From NCBI RefSeq assembly GCF_004920405.1, contig NZ_RFLV01000001.1:1426001-1490000 (forward strand): a stretch of 64,000 bases of DNA, given 5' to 3'. Under the pieces are notes generated by a model that had not been told where the DNA came from, did no database searches, and was given only the letters and a program-made list of their open reading frames with translations. The translations under genes and the position numbers were made by a program. Source of the DNA: Pseudomonas leptonychotis (GTDB lineage Bacteria; Pseudomonadota; Gammaproteobacteria; Pseudomonadales; Pseudomonadaceae). This document shows positions 31,389-40,925 of this stretch, piece by piece; position 1 is the stretch's first letter, and the number at the start of each line of letters is the position of its first letter.

Positions 31389-31406
31389 CTGTCATATGGC
31401 TGCAAT
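31389..31406 (+). promoter_or_regulatory. Pho box upstream of phoB
   Basis: CTGTCATATGGCTGCAAT: first half-site is a perfect CTGTCAT, second matches 5 of 7, spacer 4 bp. An AT-rich TTATCTAAT follows about 8 bp downstream and may be the -10. Supports autoregulation of phoBR by phosphate limitation. Confidence 0.8.
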
Positions 31407-31459
31407 AATTCCGTTATCTAATGCAGCCCATTACAGCGAGAAGACCCGAGGCTTGACCC

Positions 31460-32149
31460 ATGGTTGGCAAGAACATCCTGATCGTCGATGACGAAGCACC
31501 GATCCGTGAAATGATCGCCGTGGCCCTGGAAATGGCTGGCTACGAGTGCCTGGAAGCGGAGAACACCCAACAGGCGCACGCCATCATCGTCGACCGCAAA
31601 CCCGATCTTATTCTGCTCGACTGGATGTTGCCCGGCACCAGCGGCATCGAACTGGCGCGCCGCCTCAAACGCGACGAGCTGACCGGCGACATCCCGATCA
31701 TCATGCTCACCGCCAAAGGCGAAGAGGACAACAAGATCCAGGGCCTGGAGGTCGGCGCCGACGACTACATCACCAAGCCGTTCTCCCCGCGTGAACTGGT
31801 GGCGCGCCTGAAGGCCGTGCTACGCCGCGCCGGCCCAATCGACAGCGAAGGGCCAATCGAGGTCGGCGGTCTGCTACTCGACCCGATCAGCCACCGCGTC
31901 ACCATTGACGGCAAACCGGCCGAGATGGGCCCCACTGAATACCGTCTGTTGCAATTTTTCATGACCCACCAGGAGCGCGCCTACACCCGCGGCCAACTGC
32001 TCGATCAGGTCTGGGGCGGTAACGTGTATGTTGAAGAGCGCACCGTCGACGTGCATATCCGCCGCCTGCGCAAAGCCCTCGGTGAGGTTTACGAGAATCT
32101 TGTGCAGACCGTGCGCGGTACGGGTTACCGTTTCTCCACCAAGAGCTAG
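31460..32149 (+). CDS. phoB: Phosphate regulon response regulator PhoB
   Basis: OmpR-type regulator activating Pho regulon genes. 229 residues. Receiver domain with the acidic pocket DDE at 10-12, phospho-acceptor D54 (LILLDWML) and K105 region ([10 protein letters not shown]). C-terminal winged helix with [28 protein letters not shown]. Preceded by a Pho box and followed by phoR; ubiA-phoB-phoR order is conserved in Pseudomonas. Confidence 0.98.
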   Translation: MVGKNILIVDDEAPIREMIAVALEMAGYECLEAENTQQAHAIIVDRKPDLILLDWMLPGTSGIELARRLKRDELTGDIPIIMLTAKGEEDNKIQGLEVGADDYITKPFSPRELVARLKAVLRRAGPIDSEGPIEVGGLLLDPISHRVTIDGKPAEMGPTEYRLLQFFMTHQERAYTRGQLLDQVWGGNVYVEERTVDVHIRRLRKALGEVYENLVQTVRGTGYRFSTKS

Positions 32150-32202
32150 GTCGCGCATCTGCATAATGCCCGGCAAACACGGATTGATTGGCAGATGAGG
32201 TC

Positions 32203-33513
32203 GAATTGAATCAAAACTGGCGCGGCCCCCTGATACGTCGCTTGCTGCTGCTGATCAGTGTCTGCCTACTGCTCGGACTGATCAGCGGCGAATACGCCTG
32301 GGCCCTGGTGCTCGGGCTGGCCGGCTACCTCGGCTGGCACCTGCAACAGCTGCTGCGTCTGCACAAGTGGCTGCGCACCCGCCAGGCTGATGAAGCGCCG
32401 CCCGATGGCTACGGCCTATGGGGCGAAGTGTTCGACAGCATCTACCACCTGCAACGCCGCGACCAGAAAGTCCGTGGCCGCCTGCAAGCGGTGATTGATC
32501 GCGTGCAAGAATCCACCGCCGCACTCAAGGATGCGGTGATCATGCTCGATCGCGACGGCAACCTGGAATGGTGGAACATTGCCGCCGAAAAACTTCTGGG
32601 CCTGAAAACCCCACAAGACAGCGGCCAGCAAATCACCAACTTGGTGCGCGACCCACGCTTTATCGAGTATTTCGAGAACCACAATTACAACGAACCGCTG
32701 GAGCTGCCCTCACCGGTCAGTGACCGCTTGCGCCTGCAGTTCCACATCACCCAATACGGCAACCGCGAACACCTGATGCTGGTGCGCAACATCACCCGCC
32801 TGCACCAGCTGGAGCAGATGCGTAAAGACTTCGTCGCCAACGTCTCCCACGAACTGCGCACCCCTCTGACGGTAATTTCCGGCTACTTGGAAACCCTGCT
32901 GGATAACGTCGAAGACGTGAATCCGCGCTGGCTACGCGCCCTGCAACAAATGCAGCAGCAAGGTGGGCGCATGCAAAACCTGCTCAATGACTTGCTGTTA
33001 TTGGCCAAGCTGGAAGCCACCGACTACCCCTCGGACAATCAACCCGTAGCGGTTGATCTGCTGCTGCTGAGCATCAAGAACGATGCCCAGGCGTTGTCTG
33101 GCGAGCGCGGACATCGCATCAGCCTGGAAGCCGATCCGCACCTTAAGCTCAAGGGCAGCGAGACAGAGTTGCGCAGCGCTTTTTCCAACCTGGTGTTTAA
33201 CGCGGTGAAGTACACCCCGAATGAAGGCGACATTCATGTGCGCTGGTGGGGCGACGAACAGGGGGCGCACCTGAGTGTGCAAGACAGCGGCCTGGGCATC
33301 GAGGCCAAGCACCTGCCGCGTCTGACCGAGCGCTTCTACCGGGTCGACTCCAGCCGTGCCAGTAACACCGGCGGTACGGGTTTAGGTCTGGCCATCGTCA
33401 AACACGTACTGCTGCGCCATCGCGCACGCCTGGACATCTCCAGCACGCTTGGCCAAGGCAGCGCGTTCACCTGCAACTTCCCAACTCAACAGGTTGTGCG
33501 ACGCGGCCAGTAA
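32203..33513 (+). CDS. phoR: Phosphate regulon sensor histidine kinase PhoR
   Basis: Membrane kinase for PhoB, controlled through the Pst transporter and PhoU. 436 residues from a TTG at 32203 (read as MNQNWRGPLIRRLL), chosen because GATGAGG lies 6 nt upstream and related proteins begin LNQNW/MNQNW; another TTG at 32188 is less likely. Two N-terminal transmembrane helices (about 10-45), a PAS domain (about 100-190), H-box FVANVSHELRTPLTVISGYL, and ATP-binding boxes DSGLGI and GGTGLGLAIVKH. Confidence 0.95.
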   Translation, partial: ELNQNWRGPLIRRLLLLISVCLLLGLISGEYAWALVLGLAGYLGWHLQQLLRLHKWLRTRQADEAPPDGYGLWGEVFDSIYHLQRRDQKVRGRLQAVIDRVQESTAALKDAVIMLDRDGNLEWWNIAAEKLLGLKTPQDSGQQITNLVRDPRFIEYFENHNYNEPLELPSPVSDRLRLQFHITQYGNREHLMLVRNITRLHQLEQMRKDFVANVSHELRTPLTVISGYLETLLDNVEDVNPRWLRALQQMQQQGGRMQNLLNDLLLLAKLEATDYPSDNQPVAVDLLLLSIKNDAQALSGERGHRISLEADPHLKLKGSETELRSAFSNLVFNAVKYTPNEGDIHVRWWGDEQGAHLSVQDSGLGIEAKHLPRLTERFYRVDSSRASNTGGTGLGLAIVKHVLLRHRARLDISSTLGQGSAFTCNFPTQQVVRRGQ

Positions 33514-33580
33514 TCGCCCCACTTGCAAAGCCTGCTGGCAGCCCCCACCCTTTAGCGGTCATTCACTACCTGAACCCTGT

Positions 33581-34921
33581 ATGGACCCCTCCACGAGTTA
33601 CATCGCCAGCAGTTATTTCGCCGATTTCGGCCTCGTTCTCTTCGCCCTGTTTCTGGTACTGCTCAACGGCTTTTTCGTTGCCGCTGAGTTTGCCATCGTT
33701 AAATTGCGCGCCACCAAAGTCGACGCCCTGGCCGAGAAAAACGGCTGGCGCGGACATATCCTGCGTACCGTGCACAACCAGCTTGATGCTTACCTCTCGG
33801 CCTGTCAGCTGGGCATCACCCTGGCCTCCCTAGGCCTGGGCTGGGTCGGTGAGCCGGCATTTGCTCATCTGCTCGAACCGCTACTGTCCGCCATCGGCAT
33901 CGAGTCGCCGAAGCTGGTGCATGGCATCGCCTTCTTCACCGCGTTCTTTATTATTTCCTACCTGCATATCGTGGTCGGCGAGCTGGCGCCCAAGTCGTGG
34001 GCCATTCGCAAACCCGAGCTGCTATCGCTGTGGACGGCCGCGCCGCTGTATATGTTCTATTGGGCCATGTACCCGGCGATTTTCCTGCTTAACGCCAGTG
34101 CCAACGCCATTCTCCGTGTGGCCGGCCAGGGCGAGCCCGGGCCGCACCATGAGCACCATTACAGCCGCGACGAACTCAAGCTGATCCTGCACTCCAGCCG
34201 GGCCAGCGACCCGAGTGATCAAGACATGCGCGTGCTGGCCTCAGCCGTGGAGCTGGGCGAATTGGAGGTGGTGGACTGGGCCAACTCTCGCGAGGACCTG
34301 GTCTCTCTGCCGCTCAATGCAGCCCTCGATGAAGTGTTCAGCGTATTCCGCCGGCACAAGTACAGCCGCTACCCCATCCTTGATGACAACAGCGGCGAAT
34401 TTGTCGGCGTGCTGCACATCAAGGACCTGCTGCTGCACCTGTCCCTGCTGGAGATGCTGCCCTCAGCATTGAAGGTGAGCGAACTGATGCACCCGGTCGA
34501 GCGGGTTAACCGGCATATGCCGTTGTCTAGCCTGCTGGAGCAATTCCGCCAGGGCGGCTCGCACTTTGCGCTGGTTGAAGAAGCTGACGGCAAGGTGATC
34601 GGCTATCTGACCATGGAAGACGTACTGGAAGCCCTGGTCGGCGATATTCAGGACGAGCACCGCAAGGCCGAGCGCGGCATCCTCGCCTATCAGCCAGGCA
34701 AGCTGCTGGTGCGCGGCGACACGCCACTGGCCAAGGTCGAACGCCTGCTTGGTGTCGACCTCGATCACGTCGAAGCAGAAACCCTGGCCGGACTGATCTA
34801 CGAAACCCTCAAGCGCATGCCCGAGGAAGAGGAAGTGCTGGAAGTCGACGGCCTGCGCATCATCGTCAAGAAGATGAAAGGCCCGAAGATCGTGCTGGCC
34901 AAGGTATTGCGCCTGGACTGA
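33581..34921 (+). CDS. Hemolysin-family CNNM/CBS/CorC-domain membrane protein
   Basis: 446 residues from the ATG at 33581 (MDPSTSYIASSYF). Architecture: N-terminal CNNM (DUF21) membrane domain with about four helices (ALFLVLLNGFFVAAEFAIVKLRATKV is characteristic), two CBS domains (about 215-340; KYSRYPILDDNSGEFVGVLHIKDLL) and a C-terminal CorC_HlyC domain (about 350-440). Such proteins take part in magnesium or cobalt efflux or ion homeostasis; the old name hemolysin is unsupported. Same place after phoR as in PAO1. Confidence 0.93.
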   Translation: MDPSTSYIASSYFADFGLVLFALFLVLLNGFFVAAEFAIVKLRATKVDALAEKNGWRGHILRTVHNQLDAYLSACQLGITLASLGLGWVGEPAFAHLLEPLLSAIGIESPKLVHGIAFFTAFFIISYLHIVVGELAPKSWAIRKPELLSLWTAAPLYMFYWAMYPAIFLLNASANAILRVAGQGEPGPHHEHHYSRDELKLILHSSRASDPSDQDMRVLASAVELGELEVVDWANSREDLVSLPLNAALDEVFSVFRRHKYSRYPILDDNSGEFVGVLHIKDLLLHLSLLEMLPSALKVSELMHPVERVNRHMPLSSLLEQFRQGGSHFALVEEADGKVIGYLTMEDVLEALVGDIQDEHRKAERGILAYQPGKLLVRGDTPLAKVERLLGVDLDHVEAETLAGLIYETLKRMPEEEEVLEVDGLRIIVKKMKGPKIVLAKVLRLD

Positions 34922-34955
34922 CGCACCCAACCAGACCTAACCCTAAGGTGGCGCG

Positions 34956-35744
34956 TCACGCCAAGGTGTAGCTGTCGGTTAGCAGACTACCGAAACCTCG
35001 CGGTCGATGCACACAACCGGCCAGTTGCAGAGCATGCCAAAACATCGCCTGGTTACTGGAGATCACTGGCAAGCCGAGGCTTTGCTCCAGCTCGCCGAGC
35101 ATGCCCAAGGTGCGCAGGTTGGTGCAGGAGAGGAACAGCGCATCGACCTGCTGCCCCAGCAGCAGCTCACGCGCTGCTTGCTCGATGGCCTGCTCGGGAA
35201 TCCGCGGGATTTCGGCATCGGCCAGCACGCCGAAGGTGCCGAAGGCCACCACCTCGTGACCGGCTTGCTGTAGACCCTGGTAGATCGGGTAATTCACCTC
35301 GCCGATGTAAGGCGTAAGCACGGCGATACGTCGCGCATCCAAGCCGCGCAGGGCTGCCTTGACCGCACTCCAAGGGTTGGTCACGGGCACGCCAGGGTGC
35401 GCCTGGTTAATCAACCGGGTGACCTCCTGCTCGCCGATCAGCATGCTCCCTGAGGTGCAGCCAAAGGCCAACACATCCAGCGCCATACCCGGCACCAGCA
35501 GCGCGCTGGACTGGCTCAAGCCCTGGGCCATGCCGCGCAGCCCGTCCGGGGTAACCGTCGGGCTGCAGGGCGTGCGGGTGCTGTACAGTTCAACCCGCTC
35601 GCCGAGCAGCTGACGCCACTCGTTCTCCAGGGTGAAATCGCTGGCCAATTGCACCAGGCCGATGCGCACACGGCCATCCTCGCGGGTGCGCACGTGCTCG
35701 AAGGTCTGCTGCAGGGCTTGGAACTCGGCAAAGGACTCGATCAT
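34956..35744 (-). CDS. eutA: Ectoine/hydroxyectoine utilisation protein EutA (Asp/Glu racemase superfamily)
   Basis: 262 residues from the ATG at 35744 (MIESFAEFQALQQ). Two catalytic-type cysteines of the aspartate/glutamate racemase-arylmalonate decarboxylase superfamily are visible in FGCTSGSML and LFLSCTNLRT. In ectoine gene clusters this protein is called EutA and is thought to racemise the hydroxylated diaminobutyrate intermediate from 5-hydroxyectoine. It ends the minus-strand operon eutB-eutC-eutA and starts 1 bp after the eutC stop. Maleate isomerase-like function is the alternative, but the context argues for EutA. Confidence 0.85.
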   Translation of the reverse strand: MIESFAEFQALQQTFEHVRTREDGRVRIGLVQLASDFTLENEWRQLLGERVELYSTRTPCSPTVTPDGLRGMAQGLSQSSALLVPGMALDVLAFGCTSGSMLIGEQEVTRLINQAHPGVPVTNPWSAVKAALRGLDARRIAVLTPYIGEVNYPIYQGLQQAGHEVVAFGTFGVLADAEIPRIPEQAIEQAARELLLGQQVDALFLSCTNLRTLGMLGELEQSLGLPVISSNQAMFWHALQLAGCVHRPRGFGSLLTDSYTLA

Positions 35745-35745
35745 T

Positions 35746-36690
35746 TCAAACCTCCTCAAGCAGGCGCGCGGCATAGTTAGCGATGGCAGTGTCCTGTACG
35801 CCAGTACCGGTCAGGTCGCACACGGTGATCTGCTCAGCGCTGCTACGGGCCTTGCGGCCCTCGGCAATCAGGCTGCCCAGCTCAAACACCTCGCGCTGCA
35901 GCGCCGGGGCATGGTGCAGCTCGCCGAGGGCGCGAGACTGGCTGAGGCGATCGACCACCAGCACATCGGCGCTGGCCAGAATGGTTGGCTCCAGCTCGTT
36001 CTTGTGCGGGTTGTCCGAGCCCATGGCGGTAACGTGCACGCCCTTAGGCAGATCGCTCCAGCGCAGCACCGGCTCACGCGAAGGGGTGGTGGTGACCACG
36101 ATATCGGCCTCGGCACAGGCCGCCGCCGCGCTGTTGTGTACCGTCACCGTCAAACCGTACTGGTTACGCATATGCACGGCATAGGCCTCAGCCTTGCTGG
36201 CATCGCGGCTGTGTACATGCACCTCGCGGATATCGCGCACCAGGCGCAGGGCTGCCACTTGCAACTCGGCCTGCACACCCGCACCGATCACCGCGACGCG
36301 CTGGGCGTCCTCGCGGGCCAGGTGCTTGGCGGCAATGGCGCCAGCCAGCGCGGTGCGGATATCGGTCAGGTAACCCTCGTCGAACAACACCGCATCAACC
36401 ACCCCAGTCTTGGCCGAGAACAGCAGCATCAAGCCGTTGAGGCTGGGCAAGCCAAGCGCGGGGTTGTCGAAGAAACCAGGGCTGATCTTCACCGCGAAAC
36501 GCAGCCAGCCGCGAATATGCGCGGTTTTCACATCCACCTCGCCGTTGCTCTCGGCGATGTTCATGCTGAGGATCGGCGGCATCGCCACTTCATCACGACC
36601 GAGGGCGGCAAAGCCGGCCTCCACCGCCTCCAGGGCGGCTGAGTCGAGCTTGACCTTGGCGGCGATCTGCTCACGCTTATAGATGTGCAT
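35746..36690 (-). CDS. eutC: Ectoine utilisation protein EutC (ornithine cyclodeaminase/mu-crystallin family)
   Basis: 314 residues from the ATG at 36690 (MHIYKREQIAAKVKLD). The Rossmann motif VAVIGAGVQAELQVAAL lies near residue 132 and the NAD-binding acidic position follows in VHVHSRD. The family includes ornithine cyclodeaminase and imine reductases; in hydroxyectoine degradation EutC is proposed to act after EutB as an imine reductase. It overlaps the end of eutB by 14 bp, showing translational coupling. Confidence 0.88.
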   Translation of the reverse strand: MHIYKREQIAAKVKLDSAALEAVEAGFAALGRDEVAMPPILSMNIAESNGEVDVKTAHIRGWLRFAVKISPGFFDNPALGLPSLNGLMLLFSAKTGVVDAVLFDEGYLTDIRTALAGAIAAKHLAREDAQRVAVIGAGVQAELQVAALRLVRDIREVHVHSRDASKAEAYAVHMRNQYGLTVTVHNSAAAACAEADIVVTTTPSREPVLRWSDLPKGVHVTAMGSDNPHKNELEPTILASADVLVVDRLSQSRALGELHHAPALQREVFELGSLIAEGRKARSSAEQITVCDLTGTGVQDTAIANYAARLLEEV

Positions 36691-37672
36691 AGGGGCGCTC
36701 TCCGGCCAAGCGACAGGCTTCGGCAAAGGTGGCGGTGGACAGGTTCTGGCCGCTGACCACGAACACCACGCGGCGCCCGCTCAGGTCCAGTTGGTGCTGC
36801 TCGACGGCGGCGACACCAACGGCGGCAGCGCCCTCGACCAGGAGTTTTTCTTCACGCAAAAAATGCAGCATGGCGCGGGCGATCTGCACCTCATCGATCT
36901 TGTAGCCGCGATCCATGTAGCGCTGGGTCATGGCGAAGCTCCAGGCGTTATCCAGGCCAATGCCTCCGCCCAAACTGTCGGCCAGCGACGCCACCTCAGG
37001 CACCTGCAGCGGATGGCCGGCGGCCAAGCTGTCAAGCATCGCTGCGCCTTCATTCATGCTCACGCCGATTACCTCGGCGCTCGGATTGATGGTCTTGACC
37101 GCCAAGCCGATGCCGGCGATCAGGCCGCCGCCAGACAATCCGGCGAACACCACGTCAGTGTCCGGTTGCTCCTCCATGATCTCCAGGCCACAGGTGCCCT
37201 GGCCGGCGATTACCAGCGGGTCGTCGAACGGCGATACGTAAGCCAAACCGTGCTCATCACGCAGACGCCGGGCTTCGACGTCTGCCTCGTCCTGGGCTTC
37301 ACCGTGGATAACCAACTCGGCACCGCTCTGGCGCAGGGCTTCGACCTTGTTCTCCGGCACTAGCCGCGAGATGCACACCTTGACCGGAATACCCAGGTGC
37401 TGGCCGGCATAGGCCAGGGCGCGGCCGAAGTTACCGGTGGACATGGTCACCACGCCGCGCTGGCGCTGCGCGGCATCCAGGCCAAGCAGCGCGTTGACAG
37501 CGCCGCGCAGTTTGAAGGCACCGGTGGGCTGCAGGCAGTCGAGTTTCAGCCAGGCCTCGCATTTCCAGCGCCGCGACAGTGATTCGGAGCGCACCAATGG
37601 CGTACGCAGGGTCAGGCCAGCAATGCGTTGGCGCGCCCGGTAAATGTCTTGCAGGGTCAGTTCGCGTTGCAT
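36677..37672 (-). CDS. eutB: Hydroxyectoine utilisation dehydratase EutB (threonine-dehydratase-like PLP enzyme)
   Basis: 331 residues from the ATG at 37672 (MQRELTLQDIYRA). Fold-type II PLP enzyme: the Schiff-base lysine is K54 in QPTGAFKLRGAVNALL, and the phosphate loop is SGGGLIAGIG near 185. It resembles threonine dehydratase, but the cluster points to the hydroxyectoine branch, where it would eliminate water from the hydroxylated diaminobutyrate derivative. Upstream, 78 bp away, is doeD. Confidence 0.88.
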   Translation of the reverse strand: MQRELTLQDIYRARQRIAGLTLRTPLVRSESLSRRWKCEAWLKLDCLQPTGAFKLRGAVNALLGLDAAQRQRGVVTMSTGNFGRALAYAGQHLGIPVKVCISRLVPENKVEALRQSGAELVIHGEAQDEADVEARRLRDEHGLAYVSPFDDPLVIAGQGTCGLEIMEEQPDTDVVFAGLSGGGLIAGIGLAVKTINPSAEVIGVSMNEGAAMLDSLAAGHPLQVPEVASLADSLGGGIGLDNAWSFAMTQRYMDRGYKIDEVQIARAMLHFLREEKLLVEGAAAVGVAAVEQHQLDLSGRRVVFVVSGQNLSTATFAEACRLAGERPYAHL

Positions 37673-37750
37673 GCTAATCCCCAGGAAACCGGTGAAACCT
37701 AAAACGACCGGAGACTCCAACGAGTCCCCGGCCACATGGCCTTGGGCGTC

Positions 37751-39157
37751 TTACTTGGCCTGCCAGGCACCGCTGGTGATCAGCTTGTCGGTGACCTTGT
37801 TCACCGCGCGCTCGGCACGGGCGACGATGTCATCGATCTCGCCACGGGTGACCACCAGCGGCGGCGCAAACCCGAGGATGTCGCCGTGCGGCATGGCGCG
37901 GGCAATCAGACCTTCCTCCATACAGGCAGCAGAGATCATCGGGCCAACCTTGAGGCTAGGATCGAAGTGCTGGCGCTTGCTACGGTCACTGGAAAACTCC
38001 AGAGCCGCCAGCAAGCCGATACCACGCGCTTCGCCAACCAGCGGATGCTCAGCGAAGGTTTCCTGCATGCGCTGTTGCAGATAGGCGCCGGTATCGCGAG
38101 CGTTGCCGGTAAGGTTCTCGCGCTCGATGATGTCCAGGTTGGCAATGGCCGCGGCGATGCCCATTGGGTGCCCAGAGTAGGTGTAGCCATGGCCGATAGC
38201 GCCATAGGTGTCGGTGCCTTGCTCCAGCACCTGCCATACACGCTCGCCGACAATCACCCCGGACAACGGCTGGTAGGCCGAGGTCAGACCTTTGGCTACG
38301 GTGATCAGGTCCGGCTGCATCTCGTAGTACTGCGAGCCGAAATCCACACCCAAACGTCCGAAGCCGCAGACCACTTCGTCCGCAATCAAGAGGATGTCGT
38401 ACTTATCCAGCACCTTGCGGATCTCTCCCCAATAACCCTGCGGTGGCGGCACGATACCGCCGGTGCCGAGCACCGGCTCGCCGATCATCGCGGCAACGGT
38501 GTCTGGCCCTTCAGCGAGGATCATCTCCTCCAGCTTCTGCGCGCAGTAGCGCGAGAAGTCCAACTCGCTCATGGCGTCGTCAGGGCGACGATAGTAGACC
38601 GGAGCAACGGTGTGTTTGATGCGCTCCAGTGGCAGATCGAAGTGGGCGTGGAACACCGCCAAGCCGGTCATCGAACCGGACGCGATGCTCGAACCGTGGT
38701 AGCCACGGTCGCGGGAGATAACCTTCTTCTTCTCCTTACGACCAAGAATGTTGTTGTAGTACCAGACCAGCTTGAGCTGGGTCTCGTTGGCGTCCGAGCC
38801 GGACATGCCGTAGTAGACCTTGCTCATGCCCTGGCCGGCGAGCTTGACGATGCGCTCGGACAGGCTGGCCATGCCCTCGGTCGTGTGGCCGACATAGGTG
38901 TGGTAATACGCCAGCTGCTTGGCCTGCTCGTAGATCGCCTCGGCCATCTCGGTGCGGCCGTAGCCGATGTTCACGCAGTACAAGCCAGCGAAGCCATCGA
39001 TGAATTCGTTACCCAGCGAATCCTGGATACGGATGCCCTTGGCGCCAGTGATAATCCGCGCCGGGCTCTCGCCGTGGGCGTGCTGCTTGAGATGAGTGGA
39101 GGCGTGAAAGACGTTCTGGCGATCGATCTCGATGATCTTCTGGGTGTCGATAGTCAT
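37751..39157 (-). CDS. doeD: Diaminobutyrate aminotransferase DoeD (class III)
   Basis: Transfers the 4-amino group of L-2,4-diaminobutyrate to an acceptor, giving aspartate semialdehyde. 468 residues, class III aminotransferase; PLP lysine K289 in ITVAKGLTSAYQPLSG, the metal-like DEVVCGFGRLG motif at 260-270, and YYGMSGSDANETQLKL near 116 (cofactor phosphate site). By sequence alone it could act on other omega-amines; the neighbours doeC and doeAB make diaminobutyrate the likely substrate. 72 bp downstream of doeC. Confidence 0.9.
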   Translation of the reverse strand: MTIDTQKIIEIDRQNVFHASTHLKQHAHGESPARIITGAKGIRIQDSLGNEFIDGFAGLYCVNIGYGRTEMAEAIYEQAKQLAYYHTYVGHTTEGMASLSERIVKLAGQGMSKVYYGMSGSDANETQLKLVWYYNNILGRKEKKKVISRDRGYHGSSIASGSMTGLAVFHAHFDLPLERIKHTVAPVYYRRPDDAMSELDFSRYCAQKLEEMILAEGPDTVAAMIGEPVLGTGGIVPPPQGYWGEIRKVLDKYDILLIADEVVCGFGRLGVDFGSQYYEMQPDLITVAKGLTSAYQPLSGVIVGERVWQVLEQGTDTYGAIGHGYTYSGHPMGIAAAIANLDIIERENLTGNARDTGAYLQQRMQETFAEHPLVGEARGIGLLAALEFSSDRSKRQHFDPSLKVGPMISAACMEEGLIARAMPHGDILGFAPPLVVTRGEIDDIVARAERAVNKVTDKLITSGAWQAK

Positions 39158-39229
39158 GGCAATGCCCTCAGGTTATTCGCGAATGGTGTTGCTGCGGACT
39201 TCAGGCGAAGACCGCGCGTTCATGAGTGT

Positions 39230-40702
39230 TCAGCTACCGCTGGCACTGGGCAGGTTGCCCAGGCAGTAGTATTTGATCTGGCTGTATTCATCGAGGCCGT
39301 GGCGCGAGCCCTCGCGGCCGAGGCCGGACTGCTTGACCCCACCAAACGGCACGGGCGGGCCGGTCATCTTCACCGAGTTGACGCTAACCATGCCGAACTC
39401 CAGGCCGCGTAGCAGGCGCCATACCTGGCGCATGTCGTAGCCATAGACGTAGGCCGCCAAGCCGTACTCGGTATCGTTGGCCTGGCTAATCAGCTGCTCC
39501 AGGTCGTCCCAAGCCAGTACGCCGGCTACCGGAGCAAAGTTTTCCTCGCGGTAGACGCGCATGTCGGCGGTCACATCGGCCAGCAGGGTCGGCATATAGA
39601 AGTTGCGCCCCGGTGCCTGCGCCTGATCACCCACCAACAGGCGCGCGCCCTGGGTCACGGCGTCGTCCACCAATTCCTGGGCCTTGGCCACCGCTTTAGC
39701 GTTGATCAGCGGGCCCTGATTGACCCCGCGAACCAAGCCGCTGCCAACCGTCAGTTCGCCCATGCGCCGGGCGAAAGCCGCCAAGAAGGGTTCATACAAT
39801 GAGCGATGAACGAAGATCCGATTAGCCGCCAGGCAGTCCTGGCCAGTGGTCTGGAACTTGGCATCGATTGCGGCCTGGGCGGCCTGCTCTACATCCATGT
39901 CCGGCAGCACGATAAAAGGTGCATTACCACCCAGTTCCATCGAACACTTCTTCACCGTGGTGGCCGCCTGTTGCAGCAGCAGGCGACCGACCCGGGTCGA
40001 ACCGGTGAAGGACAGTGCCTTGACCTTGTCACTGGCGCAGAGCACCTGGGAGACCATCTGCGGCTCACCCGTAATGACGTTGAACACCCCGGAGGGGAAG
40101 CCGGCACGCTCAGCCAACTCGGCCAGGGCCAGGGCGGAAAACGGCGTCTCGCCTGCAGGTTTGACCAATACGGTGCAACCGGCCGCCAACGCGGCAGCCG
40201 CCTTGCGGGTGATCATCGCGCAGGGGAAATTCCACGGCGTAATCAGCGCAGCGACGCCGATCGGCTCGCGCACGCTGCCCAGCTGGGCATTGGCGATATG
40301 ACTGGGGATGGTATCGCCGTAGGCGCGCCGCGCCTCCTCGGCAAACCAGCGAATAAAGGAGGCGGCGTAGTCGATCTCGCCACGCGACTCATCCAGAGGC
40401 TTGCCCTGCTCCAGGGTCATCAGCCGGGCCAGGTCTTCCTTGTTCTCCAGCAACAGATCGTGCCACGTGTTGAGGATCACGCTGCGGGCATCCAGCGACA
40501 GCGCGCGCCAAGCCGGGAACGCGGCGTGCGCCGCATCGATGGCCTGCTCAATCTGCTGGGAGTCGAGCTGCGCGCAACGGCCGATGGTGTCTTCACTCGC
40601 CGGATCGATAACGGCTTCGTCTTGGCCGTCATTGCCGGCGACCCATTTACCGTTGACGTAGGCCAACTGGCGAACCAGGCGCGGATCTTTAAGCATGTGC
40701 AT
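39230..40702 (-). CDS. doeC: Aspartate-semialdehyde dehydrogenase DoeC (ALDH family)
   Basis: Oxidises aspartate semialdehyde to aspartate with NAD(P), the last step of ectoine breakdown. 490 residues; catalytic cysteine C290 (QTTGQDCLAANR) and general-base glutamate E256 (MELGGNAPF), cofactor motif FTGSTRVG at 232-239. It resembles succinate-semialdehyde dehydrogenases. Start at the ATG of 40702, where AAGGGGAGG lies 6 nt before; the in-frame ATG two codons later is an alternative. First gene of the doeC-doeD-eutBCA run. Confidence 0.9.
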   Translation of the reverse strand: MHMLKDPRLVRQLAYVNGKWVAGNDGQDEAVIDPASEDTIGRCAQLDSQQIEQAIDAAHAAFPAWRALSLDARSVILNTWHDLLLENKEDLARLMTLEQGKPLDESRGEIDYAASFIRWFAEEARRAYGDTIPSHIANAQLGSVREPIGVAALITPWNFPCAMITRKAAAALAAGCTVLVKPAGETPFSALALAELAERAGFPSGVFNVITGEPQMVSQVLCASDKVKALSFTGSTRVGRLLLQQAATTVKKCSMELGGNAPFIVLPDMDVEQAAQAAIDAKFQTTGQDCLAANRIFVHRSLYEPFLAAFARRMGELTVGSGLVRGVNQGPLINAKAVAKAQELVDDAVTQGARLLVGDQAQAPGRNFYMPTLLADVTADMRVYREENFAPVAGVLAWDDLEQLISQANDTEYGLAAYVYGYDMRQVWRLLRGLEFGMVSVNSVKMTGPPVPFGGVKQSGLGREGSRHGLDEYSQIKYYCLGNLPSASGS

Positions 40703-40925
40703 GGACAGCCTCCCCTTTGCTGGTCTGGTCGCGACGTGTTCGCGGCCAGAGCGTGGTGCGTGTGTATGGCTTCCACTTTAGGGCTTGTCGGGCTGCGGCT
40801 TTTTCTCTTCAGGGCATGGTTGAGCTGGGTTTTTTTTCTTTGCCGGTGGATTGCCGAAGGTTTTTTCTGTGCTGGGGCGCGGCGAGAAATGGACGGGCTG
40901 TCGCGGGGAGTTTAGAGGCGCTCGG
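40703..40925. promoter_or_regulatory. doeX-doeC intergenic region with phased A/T tracts
   Basis: 223 bp between the end of doeX and the start of doeC, both on the minus strand; the doeC promoter should be here. Three runs of T on the plus strand (A on the template sense) at 40800-40804, 40830-40837 and 40861-40866 lie about 30-31 bp apart, close to three helical turns, which could give curved DNA. Curved, wrapped DNA suits Lrp-type regulators such as DoeX. No exact promoter could be fixed. Confidence 0.45.

Noticed and set aside
37736..39412. Long open frame on the plus strand opposite doeD
   Set aside because: Antisense shadow of a well-conserved aminotransferase gene; no family resemblance and biased composition.
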